This document shows positions 46,123 to 56,384 of a DNA stretch of 64,000 bases, in pieces. The stretch covers positions 5,987,819 through 6,051,818 of the forward strand of contig JAXIVH010000012.1 in the NCBI GenBank assembly GCA_036785325.1, in the 5' to 3' direction. A program made the translations under genes and the position numbers. The DNA comes from Urophycis tenuis. Taxonomy: Eukaryota > Chordata > Actinopteri > Gadiformes > Phycidae. Numbering within the stretch: the stretch's first letter is position 1; each line of letters starts with the position of its first letter. The notes beneath the pieces are model-generated. The model was not told the origin of the DNA, did no database searches, and saw nothing but the letters and a program-made list of their open reading frames with translations.

Positions 46123-48562
46123 GACACAATAAAGGTCACACCCTGGATCTGGCCATCACCAATTCAGCCTCTATCCAGAATCTCGAGGTCTACGACCTCG
46201 GGGTGTCTGACCACAAGGTCGTCTCAATGACTCTGACACATCTGCTGCCTCCTTCCAGACCCAAGCGCCAGATAACTTTTAGAAATCTGAAACGGATTGT
46301 CCCAGTGGACCTGGCCGCAGACCTCCAGCTTATCACCTGCCCAGCCTCTGAAACTGTGGACGAGCTAGTGGGGCACTACAACACCTCTCTGAGCAGTGTT
46401 CTCGACTCTCATGCCCCCGTCAAGACACGTGAGGTCGCGTTTCAACGCTCTGCTCCATGGTTTACACCAGAACTACGGAAAATTAAAACAGCTGGCCGTG
46501 CACTGGAGCGTCAACTCAGGCACACTGGGCTCACCATCCACAAACTGGCTTTCCGTGAACATCAAAAAATTTATTGCCAGGCCCTAAAAGATGCTCGGTC
46601 GACATTCTACTCCAACATCATTAATACAAACACAGGAAATTCCAAGAAGCTCTTCTCCACAATAAATCACCTCCTGAAGCCACAAACACCCTCTCTGACT
46701 GAAGCTACAGTTGAGCGATGCAATAACTTCATTGACTTTTTTAGATCCAAAGTCAACAACATCCGCTCTATGTTGCCCGGCTCGTCCTCTCCCTCTCCCC
46801 CAGCTCCGATCCACCTTGTGGGGTGCCTGCCTTCCCTCCCCTGCTTCTCTGAGGTCCAGCAGAGCTACATCGAGAAAACCATCAGAGGAATGAAGCCGAC
46901 TACCTGCTGCTTAGACCCCTTCCCAACTCCCCTGCTCAAATCACACATCTCTATCATCAGCCCAATCATCACTCAGGTAGTTAACCTCTCATTTCAAACC
47001 GCCCATGTTCCACCAGCCCTCAAAGCTGCTGTCATTCGTCCTCTCCTAAAGAAACCCTCCCTGGACCCGGACAACCTTGCAAACTACAGGCCTATCTCAA
47101 ACCTCCCATTTCTGTCCAAGGTACTTGAGAAAATAGTTGCCATACAGCTCCAGGACTTCCTCACACAAAACAACCTATTCGAAAAATTTCAGTCAGGCTT
47201 TCGTTCAGCACACAGCACGGAGACAGCTCTGCTCAGGGTGACAAATGACCTTCTGATGACAGCTGACTCAGGGTCACCATCACTCCTCATCCTCCTGGAC
47301 CTGACAGCAGCCTTCGATACCGTGGACCACACCATCCTCCTCGAACGTCTCAACAACACGATTCAACTGACAGATCACGCACTGCAGTGGTTCAACTCCT
47401 ACCTTTCAAATAGAACTGAACATGTCTCACTCGGAGGATGTGAGTCCAGGCCGCTCCGTGTCACCTGTGGCGTTCCCCAGGGGTCAGTCCTTGCCCCCAT
47501 CCTCTTCACCATCTACATGCTTCCTCTCGGTCAAGTCATCAGTAAACACGGACTCTCCTTCCACTGCTATGCTGACGACACACAACTCTATATCAAAACC
47601 GCCCCAAACCCCTCCACAGCCCTGTCATCCCTTACCTCCTGCCTTGAGGAAATCAAGGCATGGATGACCAGTAACTCCCTCCAGTTAAATAGCAATAAAA
47701 CGGAAGCACTCCTCATTGGTACCCCTCATCAGGTTCACTCCTCACCTATATCCCAACTTACCTTCGACGGACAGATCATTCCCCTCTCCGCCTCAGCAAC
47801 AAACCTGGGAGTTCGGTTTGACCCCCACCTGACCTTCAACGACCACATAAAACACCTGTGCAAAACTTCTTTTTACCATCTCCGCAATATTTCAAGACTC
47901 CGTCCCACTCTATCCCTCCCAGCAGCAGAACAACTGGTCCATGCCTTCATCTCATCAAGACTGGACTACTGCAACGGGCTCTTCATCGGGGTTCCTGGCA
48001 AAACCATCCAGAAGCTACAATACATCCAGAACAGCGCTGCCAGGGTCCTGATGAGAGCCCGTAAACACGAGCACATCACTCCCATTCTTCAATCACTGCA
48101 CTGGCTCCCTGTTTCATCCCGGATCAATTACAAAATTCTGCTACTCACCCATAAATGCATCCACGGACATTCTCCTACATATCTTAAAGAACTCATCACC
48201 CTCCAATCCAACACCCGCACCCTCAGATCTACAAACACCCTGCTCCTCAAAGTCCCCACTACCAAGCTCTCTACCATGGGGGATCGAGCCTTCTGCTCGG
48301 CTGCACCACGGCTATGGAACAGCCTCCCCACCCAGCTAAGGGCCACTCAGAGACTAGACTCTTTTAAAACAGGCCTAAAAACTTTTTTATTTAGAAAGGC
48401 CTATGGCTGCTAGCCAAGAACTGATCTTAACCTTGTCTTATTGTTACTGAGTGTATTTCTAATGTTCATTACCTTGTTTTAACCTCTTTTAACATTGTAG
48501 CACTTTGAGATCTGCTGATAAAAAGTGCACTAGAAATAAAATTTATTATTATTATTATTATT
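46123..48562 (+). mobile_element. L2-clade LINE, 5'-truncated, RT intact
   Basis: Starts inside the endonuclease (HTLDLAITNSASIQ) and ends with the L2-type tail AAAAGTGCACTAGAAATAAA plus (TTA)n. Flanked by a 10 bp target duplication inside the Rex1-like LINE. Confidence 0.9.
46203..48413 (+). CDS. L2 reverse transcriptase (open, lacks endonuclease; transposon-derived)
   Basis: The frame is open from at least 46122 to the TAG at 48411, about 760 codons, with no stop. Domains: end of the endonuclease (GVSDHKVVS), linker, RT from ANYRPISNLPFLSKVLEKIV through QSGFRSAHSTETALLRVTND, LLILLDLTAAFDTVDHTILL, CGVPQGSVLAPILFTIYMLP and FHCYADDTQLYI (catalytic YADD), then SRLDYCNGL, QNSAARVLMRA and the C-terminal PRLWNSLP / FKTGLKTFLF signature. 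The listed start is a GTG inside the domain, not a true initiation codon, because 5' truncation removed the real start. It cannot retrotranspose alone, but the unbroken frame suggests recent insertion. Confidence 0.85.
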   Translation: MSDHKVVSMTLTHLLPPSRPKRQITFRNLKRIVPVDLAADLQLITCPASETVDELVGHYNTSLSSVLDSHAPVKTREVAFQRSAPWFTPELRKIKTAGRALERQLRHTGLTIHKLAFREHQKIYCQALKDARSTFYSNIINTNTGNSKKLFSTINHLLKPQTPSLTEATVERCNNFIDFFRSKVNNIRSMLPGSSSPSPPAPIHLVGCLPSLPCFSEVQQSYIEKTIRGMKPTTCCLDPFPTPLLKSHISIISPIITQVVNLSFQTAHVPPALKAAVIRPLLKKPSLDPDNLANYRPISNLPFLSKVLEKIVAIQLQDFLTQNNLFEKFQSGFRSAHSTETALLRVTNDLLMTADSGSPSLLILLDLTAAFDTVDHTILLERLNNTIQLTDHALQWFNSYLSNRTEHVSLGGCESRPLRVTCGVPQGSVLAPILFTIYMLPLGQVISKHGLSFHCYADDTQLYIKTAPNPSTALSSLTSCLEEIKAWMTSNSLQLNSNKTEALLIGTPHQVHSSPISQLTFDGQIIPLSASATNLGVRFDPHLTFNDHIKHLCKTSFYHLRNISRLRPTLSLPAAEQLVHAFISSRLDYCNGLFIGVPGKTIQKLQYIQNSAARVLMRARKHEHITPILQSLHWLPVSSRINYKILLLTHKCIHGHSPTYLKELITLQSNTRTLRSTNTLLLKVPTTKLSTMGDRAFCSAAPRLWNSLPTQLRATQRLDSFKTGLKTFLFRKAYGC

Positions 48563-48572
48563 ACTCAATAAA
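48563..48572. repeat. Target-site duplication of L2 (right)
   Basis: ACTCAATAAA, identical to 46113-46122. Confidence 0.88.
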
Positions 48573-48990
48573 CTCATTAAAAAGGTAGGGTCTGTTGTTG
48601 GCTCTAAGCTTGTCACCCTGGAGGAGGTGGCGGAGGACAGAATGCTGGAAAAACTGCTGGTGATCATGGACAATGTCTCTCATCCCCTCTACAAAACTCT
48701 GGCCAAGCTTAAGAGCAGTTTCAGCAAGAGACTCATTCAACCCCGCTGCCTTAAGGAACGGCACAGGAAATCATTCCTTCCTGGTGCCATCAGACTGTAC
48801 AACACTTCACTCCAGGGGAAATCATTTTCATTTTAATTGTGTTTTTATTTTTTATAAATTTTAATTATATACAGTATATATTTACTGTTTTTTGTTTTTA
48901 TACTGTATTGTAGGCCTACCACGGCTGCTGCTACAACCTAATTTCCCCCCGGGATAAATAAAGTTGTTCTATTCTATTCTATTCTAGTCT
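48573..48990 (+). pseudogene. Rex1-like LINE, C-terminus and 3' tail
   Basis: Open through VEEVAEDR-type sequence (TLEEVAEDRMLEKLLVIMDN) and RHRKSFLPGAIRLYNTS, ending with a stop at 48834. The 3' untranslated part ends in GGGATAAATAAAGTT and ATTCT repeats (48950-48990). Confidence 0.82.
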
Positions 48991-49107
48991 ATTCTATAAC
49001 GATGGCGTTGAAAAAAGAAGTGAAGAAGAAGAAAAAGAACTGTACTCATAGGACTCGGATGTTGCCCTCAAAACGGTTAGTATGCATGGTATGCAACGGA
49101 GTACATG
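48991..49107. other. Short segment between LINE tail and 613 bp TIR element
   Basis: Purine-rich (GAAGAAGAAAAAGAAC) then GGTTAGTATGCATGGTATGC. Possibly part of another dispersed repeat; no gene. Confidence 0.4.
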
Positions 49108-49720
49108 TGTGTCCCAATTCAGGGGCTGCATCCTTCGAAGCACGCATTTGAAGACCGATTACGTCACAACGCCACACGAAGGCTGTCCCAATTCGAAGGC
49201 TCCTTCAAATGCAGCCTTCTTTTCCCTCTTTTTGGAGGATGCACCGCAACTATCCTTCGCGGCCATCCCAAGAACCTTTGCACGCCGCTGTTCAGTGCTG
49301 GTAAAATGACAATGGCAACACCAAGTTGCGATTAATTTACATTTAAATGTAAGTATTGGGTTTTTACGGCGGAGACGGAGCCGCTTCTCCTCTCCCTCTA
49401 CCAGCAAAGCAATTTGTTTTTTAATTGTCCATGTCTAACATCTTTTCTTCTTTTCTTTCTTCTTTCTTCTTTTTGTTTTTTCTTTGTTTTCTCAACTGCC
49501 GACTAACTGACAGGCAATGGCTACATTACAAAGTAGTACCAACTGACGGCTGGTGACGGAGCTGTTGATTCAGCTGGTGATGCAACCAGGAAATGCTTTG
49601 AAGGCTAGACCGTCTCATTTAACAATGGTTGACGCGGCCTTCAAAGGTCCCAAAGAAGGAGTCGCAGTCGCCTTCGAAGGCCACGTCCTTCGAAGCATGC
49701 AGCCCCTGAATTGGGACACA
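49108..49720. mobile_element. 613 bp non-autonomous DNA transposon with long inverted termini
   Basis: The first 24 bp (from TGTGTCCCAATTCAGG) are perfectly inverted at the right end (49697-49720), and pairing continues through CTTCGAAG. Subterminal copies of CCTTCGAAG / CGAAGGCTGTCCCAATTC are present. There is no transposase frame. A target duplication could not be assigned with confidence. Confidence 0.8.
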
Positions 49721-49816
49721 GCTCATTTTCCGTACTAAACGGCAGCCATCTTAGCTACGTAGCGGAAGAGGTGGAGCCAGGCTGAGCCACGCTCAGTTCG
49801 AAAATGGCTAGACGTC

Positions 49817-50048
49817 TGTTACAGTATGAGCCACTGTAGCTCGGTTAGGAATGTTTGTAACACACAGGTAGGAACCTTTCTATGAGTGGGTGTGATCAGC
49901 CATCACCTGTTGTTGGTGACACGTAGGACCTAAGTGAGATAACCTGTTTTAGCAGATGTCCAGTGTTTTTGTTAATAAATACGCACAAGTTTGTGCTAAA
50001 GGGAATATTCTGCCTTGGTCTTTTAAGAGAAAGAGCCAGAATATAACA
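49817..50048 (+). repeat. Gypsy 5' LTR
   Basis: 232 bp, TG...CA ends; contains AATAAA (49973-49978), a likely polyadenylation signal. Confidence 0.95.
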
Positions 50049-50152
50049 TGGTGGCAGCGGATGTGAACTAAGCCAGCCGTTTGAGTAACGTGAAAGGACA
50101 AGCGATACGGTGATTTCCACGGAGGCGAAGAAGAAAAAAGACGCCGGGAGTA

Positions 50153-51280
50153 ATGGATGGACTAAAACCACCACAGATACTGTGTCTGGATTCCGGCAAT
50201 CTGTCTCGATCGTGGAGGACATGGAGAGATGAGCTCGAGTTGTATGTGGATTTAACGATTGCTGAGGACGATGAGAAAAAGAAAGTGAAGCTGTTCTGTT
50301 ACCTAGTCGGCGAATGTAGCAGGGAGCTACTGGACACGCTATTGGGAGACACAGATAAGTCTGCATGGAAGGTGGAGGACATTATCAAAAAGTTTGACGA
50401 GCACTGCAACCCTAGCATCAACGAGACAGTAGAACGTTATCGGTTTTTCACGAGGAACCAAGGTGAGAGGGAAAGTATTGACAACTTTGTCATGGAACTG
50501 AAACTTTTGGCAAAGACGTGCAACTTTGGGACGTTAAGAGACTCACTTATTCGCGATCGGATTGTTTGTGGACTTAACAACGTAAGCATGAGAGAGAGAC
50601 TGCTTCGGGAAAAGAAGCTGGAGCTGGATGCGTGCATACAGCTATGCAGGGCAGCAGAACTGTCACGGGAGAACAACAGAACCATCTCAGGACCAAGAGT
50701 GGAAGAGGTACATGCAGTGGGCGGAACAGCGCGCCAAAGCAACGCAAAGGCCACAGCGGAGTGTAAGTTTTGTGGCAATACGCATGAGCGTAGCAAACTG
50801 AAGTGCCCAGCATATGGTAAGAAGTGCAAAGCATGTGGCAAAGAGAACCATTTTGCAGCCAAATGTAAAACAGGCCCAGAACAAACATATAAGAAACGTG
50901 TGCATAAGGTAGCAGAAATGGAGGGGGACAGTGATGAGGAATATGAAGAAATCCTCTGTGTTACTGTTTCAGAGACTGAGAATGTGAACGCAGTAGACAC
51001 TAAGACACCAAATGACACACAGCTTTTTGCAGGCATGCTACTAGGCAAGGAGATTGTGAAATTCCAAATTGACTGTGGTGCTAGCTGCAATGTTATTCCG
51101 GTCAACCTGCTGAATTCTGACACAAAACTGGCTGAGACAAAAACTGTGCTTGTGATGTACAATGAAAGTAAAGTCAAGCCACTAGGAAAATGCAAAGTAA
51201 AACTGAGAAACCCAAGAAACCAGACACTGTATCAGTTAGAGTTTGAAGTAGTGGTAATAATTGCACTGTGCCACTGCTAG
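50153..51280 (+). pseudogene. Gypsy Gag-protease (375 codons, ends at frameshift)
   Basis: Gag capsid-like region in residues 1-180 (WRDELELYVDLTIAEDDEKK, VERYRFFTRNQGERESIDNF). Two zinc knuckles follow: CKFC...C (204-218) and CKACGKENHFAAKC (225-238, the CX2CX4HX4C pattern). The aspartic protease core is FQIDCGASCNVIP (304-316), where Cys stands in the position usually held by Thr or Ser after the catalytic Asp. The frame then ends at 51278-51280 because one base seems to be missing near 51254-51256; the RT frame continues directly in another phase. The original product was probably one Gag-Pol polyprotein. Confidence 0.88.
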
Positions 51281-52707
51281 GGAAAAGAGCCAGTGAAGCA
51301 ATGAAGCTAATCAAGGTGCACTATGAGAACATAATGGCCATTGATAGCATTGTGACCGCAGTCAAGCCCACTACTGGTCAGTGGACACTGGCACAAATAA
51401 AAGCAGAGTATGCAGATGTGTTCACTGGAGATGGCTGTCTTGATGGTGAATACAGAATAGAGATTGAAGACACAGTGAAACCGGTACAGTTACCAAAGAG
51501 ACGTGTTCCAGTTGCTATGATGAAGCCCCTGAAAGCAGAACTGCAGGACCTGCAGCGCAGAGGTATCATTGCACCAGCAGAATGCAGCACAGACTGGATC
51601 AGCGGGATGGTGGTCGTACAGAAACCAAATGGTAAACTGAGAGTATGTATCGACCCAAGGCCTTTAAACAAGGCATTGAAACGCAGTCACTTTCCTTTAC
51701 AGACTATAGAGGACATACTCCCAGACTTGTCCAAAGCCAGAGTCTTCTCAGTATGTGATGTCAAAAACGGCTTCTGGCATGTCAAGCTGGAAGAGGAATC
51801 CAGCTACTTGACAACTTTTTCTACCCCGTTTGGGCGGTACAGATGGCTCAGGATGCCAATGGGGATAAGCCCGGCACCTGAGATCTTTCAAAGGAAGCTC
51901 ACGCAGGCACTAGAGGACCTGCCTGGTCTCTACATAATAGCGGACGATGTGCTCATCACGGGCCAAGGAGAGACACAGGAGGCAGCCGAGAGCGACCATG
52001 ATGAAAAGCTGAGACAGCTCCTGACCCGATGCAGAGAAAGGGGCATAAAACTGAATGGAGACAAATTCAAACTGAGACAGAAAGAGGCTACATACATAGG
52101 GCATACAGCTGAAGGCCTCAAAATGGACCCTGACAAGGTGCGTGCCATCAAACAGATACCACAGCCTGTGGATGTGAAGGGCGTTCAAAGGCTGTTAGGA
52201 ATAAGTAATTATCTCGCAAAATTCTGCTCACATCTCTCTGACCAGTGTGAGGTGTTTAGGCAACTGACACATAAGGACTCTACGTGGGACTGGACAGCAC
52301 AACATGAGGAGGCGTTTCTCAAGCTGAAGGAGACCATCACAAACGCTCCAGTGCTGAAATACTACAACCCAGAGGAAGAACTCACAGTACAGTGTGATGC
52401 ATCAGACACTGGACTGGGTGCAGCACTTATGCAGAAGGGTAAACCAGTAGCATTTGCGAGCAGGGCACTCACAAAGACAGAGCGTGGCTATGCCCAAATA
52501 GAGAAGGAGTTCTTAGCGATGGTATTCAGCATGGAAAAGTTCCACCAGTACACCTATGGCAGAAAAGTTACTGTGCAAAGTGACCACAAGCCCTTAGAAA
52601 CTATTGTGAGAAAACCCCTTCTGAGTGCGCTCAAACGACTGCAGAGAATGATGCTGCGCATTCAGAAATATGATTTGGATGTGGTGTATGTGCCAGGAAA
52701 ACACTAA
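51268..52707 (+). pseudogene. Gypsy reverse transcriptase + RNase H (479 codons)
   Basis: Copies the element RNA into DNA and removes the RNA strand. RT motifs: VQKPNGKLRVCIDPRPLN (117-134), FSVCDVKNGFWHVKL (160-174), PFGRYRWLRMPMGISPAPE (187-205) and catalytic IIADDVLI (223-230). RNase H: TVQCDASDTGLGAALM with a catalytic Asp, AQIEKEFLAMVFSMEKF and SDHKPLETI. It ends at PGKH followed by a stop (52705-52707). Sequence resembling the usual continuation (SRAYLPE) follows in another frame, which points to a small deletion that removed a few codons and shifted the frame. The ATG at 51268 is not a natural start. Confidence 0.9.
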
Positions 52708-52709
52708 GC

Positions 52710-54113
52710 AGAGCATATCTACCTGAGTGTTCATCAGTTGGCTCAGTGGAAGCTGAAATAGAGACTGTCAATATGGTTCAACATGTGCCCATCTCTGCAG
52801 ACAGGCTCTGTGCAATCCGCTCTGCAACAAATGAAGACAAAACACTACAGCTACTGATTGAGACAATGCGCCAGGGATGGCCTACAGACAAGACCAAAAC
52901 ATCAAGTGAAATCCGGCCGTATTTCTCCCTCCAAGATGAGCTGACTTTTCAAGATGGTATAGTGTTCAGGGGTAAACGTGCTGCTGTCCCTGATGCACTG
53001 AGAAGAGAGATCACTCAACGTCTACACTCCTCTCATCTAGGTGTGGAAGGATGCCTGCGGAGGGCTAGAGAGTGTGTTTATTGGGACGGCATGAATGACC
53101 AAATAAAGACATGCATCGCCAAGTGTGACATCTGCAGGTCAGTGGACTGTAAGCAGCAAAAGGAGACACTGATCCCACATGACATCCCGAGCAAGCCATG
53201 GGCAAAGGTAGGCACAGATCTATTTTCATTTGATAACAAAGACTACCTTGTCACTGTAGACTATTATTCTAATTTTTGGGAGATAGACTATCTGCCTGAC
53301 ACAAAGTCTACTACAGTAATAAAAAAGCTGAAAGCACACTTTGCTAGACAGGGGATTCCAGATCTTATAATTTCAGATAATGGTCCCCAATAATCCTCAC
53401 AAGAGTTCCAGAGATTCAGCAGACTGTGGGAGTTCCAGCACAAGACCTCATCGCCATGCTACCCACAGAGCAATGGCAAAGCTGAATCAGCTGTGAAGAC
53501 AGCAAAGAAACTCATGTACAAAGCCAAAGCAGCTGGACAGGACACTTATCTAGCCCTTCTAGTTCACCGAAACACACTATCGCAGGGAATGGAAACCAGT
53601 CCAGCACAGAGACTACTCAGCCGACGCACTAGAACACTCCTCCCAACCAAAGCAAGTCTGCTGCAGCCAAAAGTCAGCAAGGTACACAGAGAGCTGAAAG
53701 AGAATCAGAAGCGTCAGTGTGCCTACTATGACAGATTAGCTAAGGACCTGGGCACGCTGAAAATGGGGGACTGTGTGCGAGTACAACCATTTACACCACA
53801 TACTGTCTGGAGAGCGGGCAGAGTGCTGAAAGCCATAGATGCACGTTCCTACGAGGTCCAGTTGGACTGTGGCAGTGTGCTGAGGAGGAACCGCAGACAC
53901 CTCAGACGTGCACATGACATCACCCCTTGTGAGCAAATGGACACAGAGACTGTTGACCTCAGTCACTCAGAGACTGTTTCTACACAGCCACGCACACACA
54001 CTGTTCCTGAGGCACACGCAGCCACAAACACTGGTCACAGAGACACCCCAGTCACCACCAGAGCAGGTCGCACAGTTGTGAGACCACAACGATACAAGGA
54101 CTGTGTACCCTAA
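52710..54113 (+). pseudogene. Gypsy integrase, interrupted by one stop codon
   Basis: The frame from SRAYLPECSS (52710) continues to 53393, stops at TAA (53391-53393), then stays open in the same frame to 54113. The zinc-binding part has HSSHLGVEGCLRRARECVYW and CIAKCDICRS (H-H-C-C). The core has WAKVGTDLFSFDNKDYLVTV and IISDNGPQ, immediately before the stop, which replaces a tyrosine codon by position. After it come QEFQRFSRLWEFQHKTSSPC and SNGKAESAVKTAKKLM with the third catalytic residue (E), then the C-terminal region DCVRVQPFTPHTVWRAGRVL. A single nonsense change disables it. Confidence 0.88.
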
Positions 54114-54251
54114 AAGAAAAAACTGAACATGTTTACATTGGAAGTTGGAAAAAAAAAAAAAACTTATATTTGAAAGAAGTATTGCACTAATATTTATGTT
54201 GAGAAGTTTATTTTTTTCTATTTTTATTGCATGCGTTGGTTGTTTTGTTGA

Positions 54252-54280
54252 AAAAAAAAAAAAAAAAAAAAGAGAAAGGA
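54252..54280 (+). promoter_or_regulatory. Gypsy polypurine tract
   Basis: About 20 A then GAGAAAGGA directly before the 3' LTR, the position where plus-strand DNA synthesis is primed in LTR elements. Confidence 0.8.
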
Positions 54281-54512
54281 TGTTACAGTATGAGCCACTG
54301 TAGCTCGGTTAGGAATGTTTGTAACACACAGGTAGGAACCTTTCTATGAGTGGGTGTGGTCAGCCGTCACCTGTTGTTGGTGACACGTAGGACCGAAGTG
54401 AGATAACCTGTTTTAGCAGATGTCCAGTGTTTTTGTTAATAAATATGCACAAGTTTGTGCTAAAGGGAATATTCTGCCGTGGTCTTTTAAGAGAAAGAGC
54501 CAGAATATAACA
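54281..54512 (+). repeat. Gypsy 3' LTR
   Basis: 232 bp. Differs from the 5' LTR at five positions (TGATC/TGGTC, CCATC/CCGTC, CCTAAG/CCGAAG, ACGC/ATGC, CCTTGG/CCGTGG). Confidence 0.95.
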
Positions 54513-54861
54513 ACGTCAGTGTGCGTAATGGATTCATGTGTGTTTGGTGGGTGACGCGGCCGCGCAGCTGATAGTAATTTCCGGTAAGTGCACCATTTGC
54601 ACTTACAACACTAGGCGAGTTTCAGATGAGGCATGCGGCTTCGTTTCCCATGCGTCAGAATGCATTCTGGGATGAAAAACGTCAGAAATAAGTGATAAAC
54701 TTCCGATGCGACGAGTCACCTGGCTTTCAAAACTTGCGTGGTTTCAGGAAAACAACTTCCGCCTGCTTTTCTGGGCATTTTCTCTCGAGTAAGTGCGGAC
54801 ATAAGACACTCCCCTCAACATCCCCTCAACTTTGCCCTGGTTGGTTGGAATACCGACATTA

Positions 54862-55516
54862 GGCGAGTTTCAGATGAGGCATGCGGCTTCGTTTGCCATG
54901 CTTCAGAATGCATTCTGGGATGAAAACGTCAGAAATACCTCTGATGAACTTCCGATGCGACGATTCACCTGGCTTTCAAAACTCGCGTGGTTTCAGGAAA
55001 ACAACTTCCGCCTGCTTTTCTGGGCACGTTCTCTCGAGCAAGTGCGGACATAAGACACTCCCCTCAACATCCTCTCAACTTTGCCCTGGTTGGTTGGAAT
55101 ACCGACATTAAATTATCCACGTCAGAAGTGACGTTACACCTTTCAGAGAGGCGTCTCTGGTGCCCTCTCTCAAACTATGCATATTAAAAAGAGATTAAAA
55201 AGAGACGATTTTGTGAACTTTCACTTCATCACTCATCATGCATTTTTATTTTATTTTTTTTATTTACACATTTCTCCACATAGCCAAGCCATTGTGCATG
55301 CAGAAAATTAATCGCATTTGCTCCTCAGCCTGCATCAATAAGGGGAGATCCAATGCCTCGAACTCGTCTGCTACGAAGAACGGAAGTTGTTGACGAGAAG
55401 TTCACCTGTGTCCGCCTTGACCAGAGGGGAACTTGACGTGATTATGACGAGTTCCGCCAGATCTTCTAAAGTCTCGTTGCAACAAATGCGCAAATGCAAA
55501 CGATCTGAAACTCGCC
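54862..55516. mobile_element. MITE (inner copy, complete, 655 bp, TA target)
   Basis: Inverted termini GGCGAGTTTCAGAT...ATCTGAAACTCGCC, flanked on both sides by TA (54860-54861; 55517-55518). Inserted between CCGACAT and TTTAATTCCCCATG of the outer copy. No transposase. The TA duplication would suit Tc1/mariner-like mobilisation, but the short TIR does not prove it. Confidence 0.82.
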
Positions 55517-55697
55517 TATTTAATTCCCCATGTCAGAAGTGACATAACTCCTTTCAGAGAGGCGTGCCTGGTGCCCTCTCCCTATGCACATTAAAAAGAG
55601 ACGATTTTGTGAACTTTCACTTCATCACTTGACACTCATCATGCATTTTTTATTTTATTTATTTTATTTACACATTTCTCCACATAGCCAAGCCATT

Positions 55698-56090
55698 GAT
55701 CAGCACCCTCTCCATCAAACAATGGTCAGACAGCGGAGCACCTTCTCTCACAGGCTGCTCCAGCTCCGCTGTCGAAGGGACAGATATAGGAAATCATTCC
55801 TACCACATTCCATTACACTGTACAATAACAGCCAATAACTTATTACAACAGTCTCCATGCACCTTATATTTAATTTCATTTCATTATATTTCATTTCATT
55901 ATATTCTGTACACTGTTTCTTTAAAAAAAATCTTGCACTAAAATTAGTTTATATTTAGTTTATATTTTTAATATATATATATTTTTATATACATGCGTAC
56001 ACTTTTTTTTATTTCTAATTGCATTCATTCTGTGTATTCTAATGCTGCTGCTACGTTGCAATTTCCCAGCTTGGGATTAATTATTATGCA
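55698..56090 (+). mobile_element. Rex1-like LINE 3' end fragment
   Basis: Encodes QHPLHQTMVRQRSTFSHRLL and RYRKSFLPHSITLYN, the C-terminal signature also seen at 48760-48810, followed by a short 3' part ending GCAATTTCCCAGCTTGGGAT. It is absent from the inner MITE at the matching place (55294), which supports insertion. Confidence 0.75.
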
Positions 56091-56384
56091 TCAAATTCAT
56101 CACATTTGCTCCTCAGCCTGTATCAATAAGGGGAGATCCAATGCCTCGAACTCGTCTGCTACGAAGAACGCAAGCGCCACTTCGTATGCCATCCTTGTTG
56201 ACGGGAAGTCTGTGACCGCCTTGACGTGACGTCAAGCCGACGTTCCGCCGGATCTTCTCAATTCTCGTTGCAACAAGTGCGCAAATGCAAACGATCTGAA
56301 ACTCGCATCTGAAAATCTATGCACTTAGTGAGTACGGATAGTGTACTACGTTTAAGTGTACTCATGAAGTAGGCCTATGGATAT

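Larger units (their letters stand above)
31055..48990 (+). mobile_element. Rex1-like LINE split into pieces by later insertions
   Basis: One plus-strand LINE can be followed through three separated pieces: 31055-33218 (5' region, endonuclease, start of RT to DDYRPIALTSHIM), ~45268-46122 (LAHLRPIVCPSQDPLQFAYQ ... KDRLNK) and 48573-48990 (LIKKVGSVVGSKLV ... RKSFLPGAIRLYN and 3' tail). TTCTCCAGCGCCTTCAACAC at 45433 is the Rex1 primer region (FSSAFNT) with one substitution from the form I recall. The tail GGGATAAATAAAGTT followed by ATTCT repeats fits this group. Between the pieces lie a SINE, minus-strand LINEs and an L2. Confidence 0.8.
49812..54517 (+). mobile_element. Ty3/Gypsy LTR retrotransposon, complete with both LTRs and 5 bp TSD
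   Basis: ACGTC at 49812-49816 and 54513-54517 flanks two 232 bp LTRs that start TGTTACAG and end ATAACA. A TGGTGGCAGCGGATG primer-binding-like site follows the left LTR, and an A-rich tract ending AGAGAAAGGA precedes the right LTR (polypurine tract). Gag, protease, RT, RNase H and integrase follow in the Ty3/Gypsy order. The two LTRs differ at 5 of 232 positions by my alignment. Three small lesions break the coding region. Confidence 0.95.
54614..56306. mobile_element. MITE (outer copy) interrupted by a copy of itself and by a LINE 3' fragment
   Basis: The left terminus GGCGAGTTTCAGAT at 54614 is preceded by TA; the right terminus, inverted, is at 56293-56306 with one terminal base lost. The element's own sequence is split at 54861 by a second copy of the same family and at ~55698 by a LINE 3' end. 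Unit-specific phrases such as TTCAGAATGCATTCTGGGAT and GGGGAGATCCAATGCCTCG occur twice in collinear order, once per copy. Confidence 0.8.
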
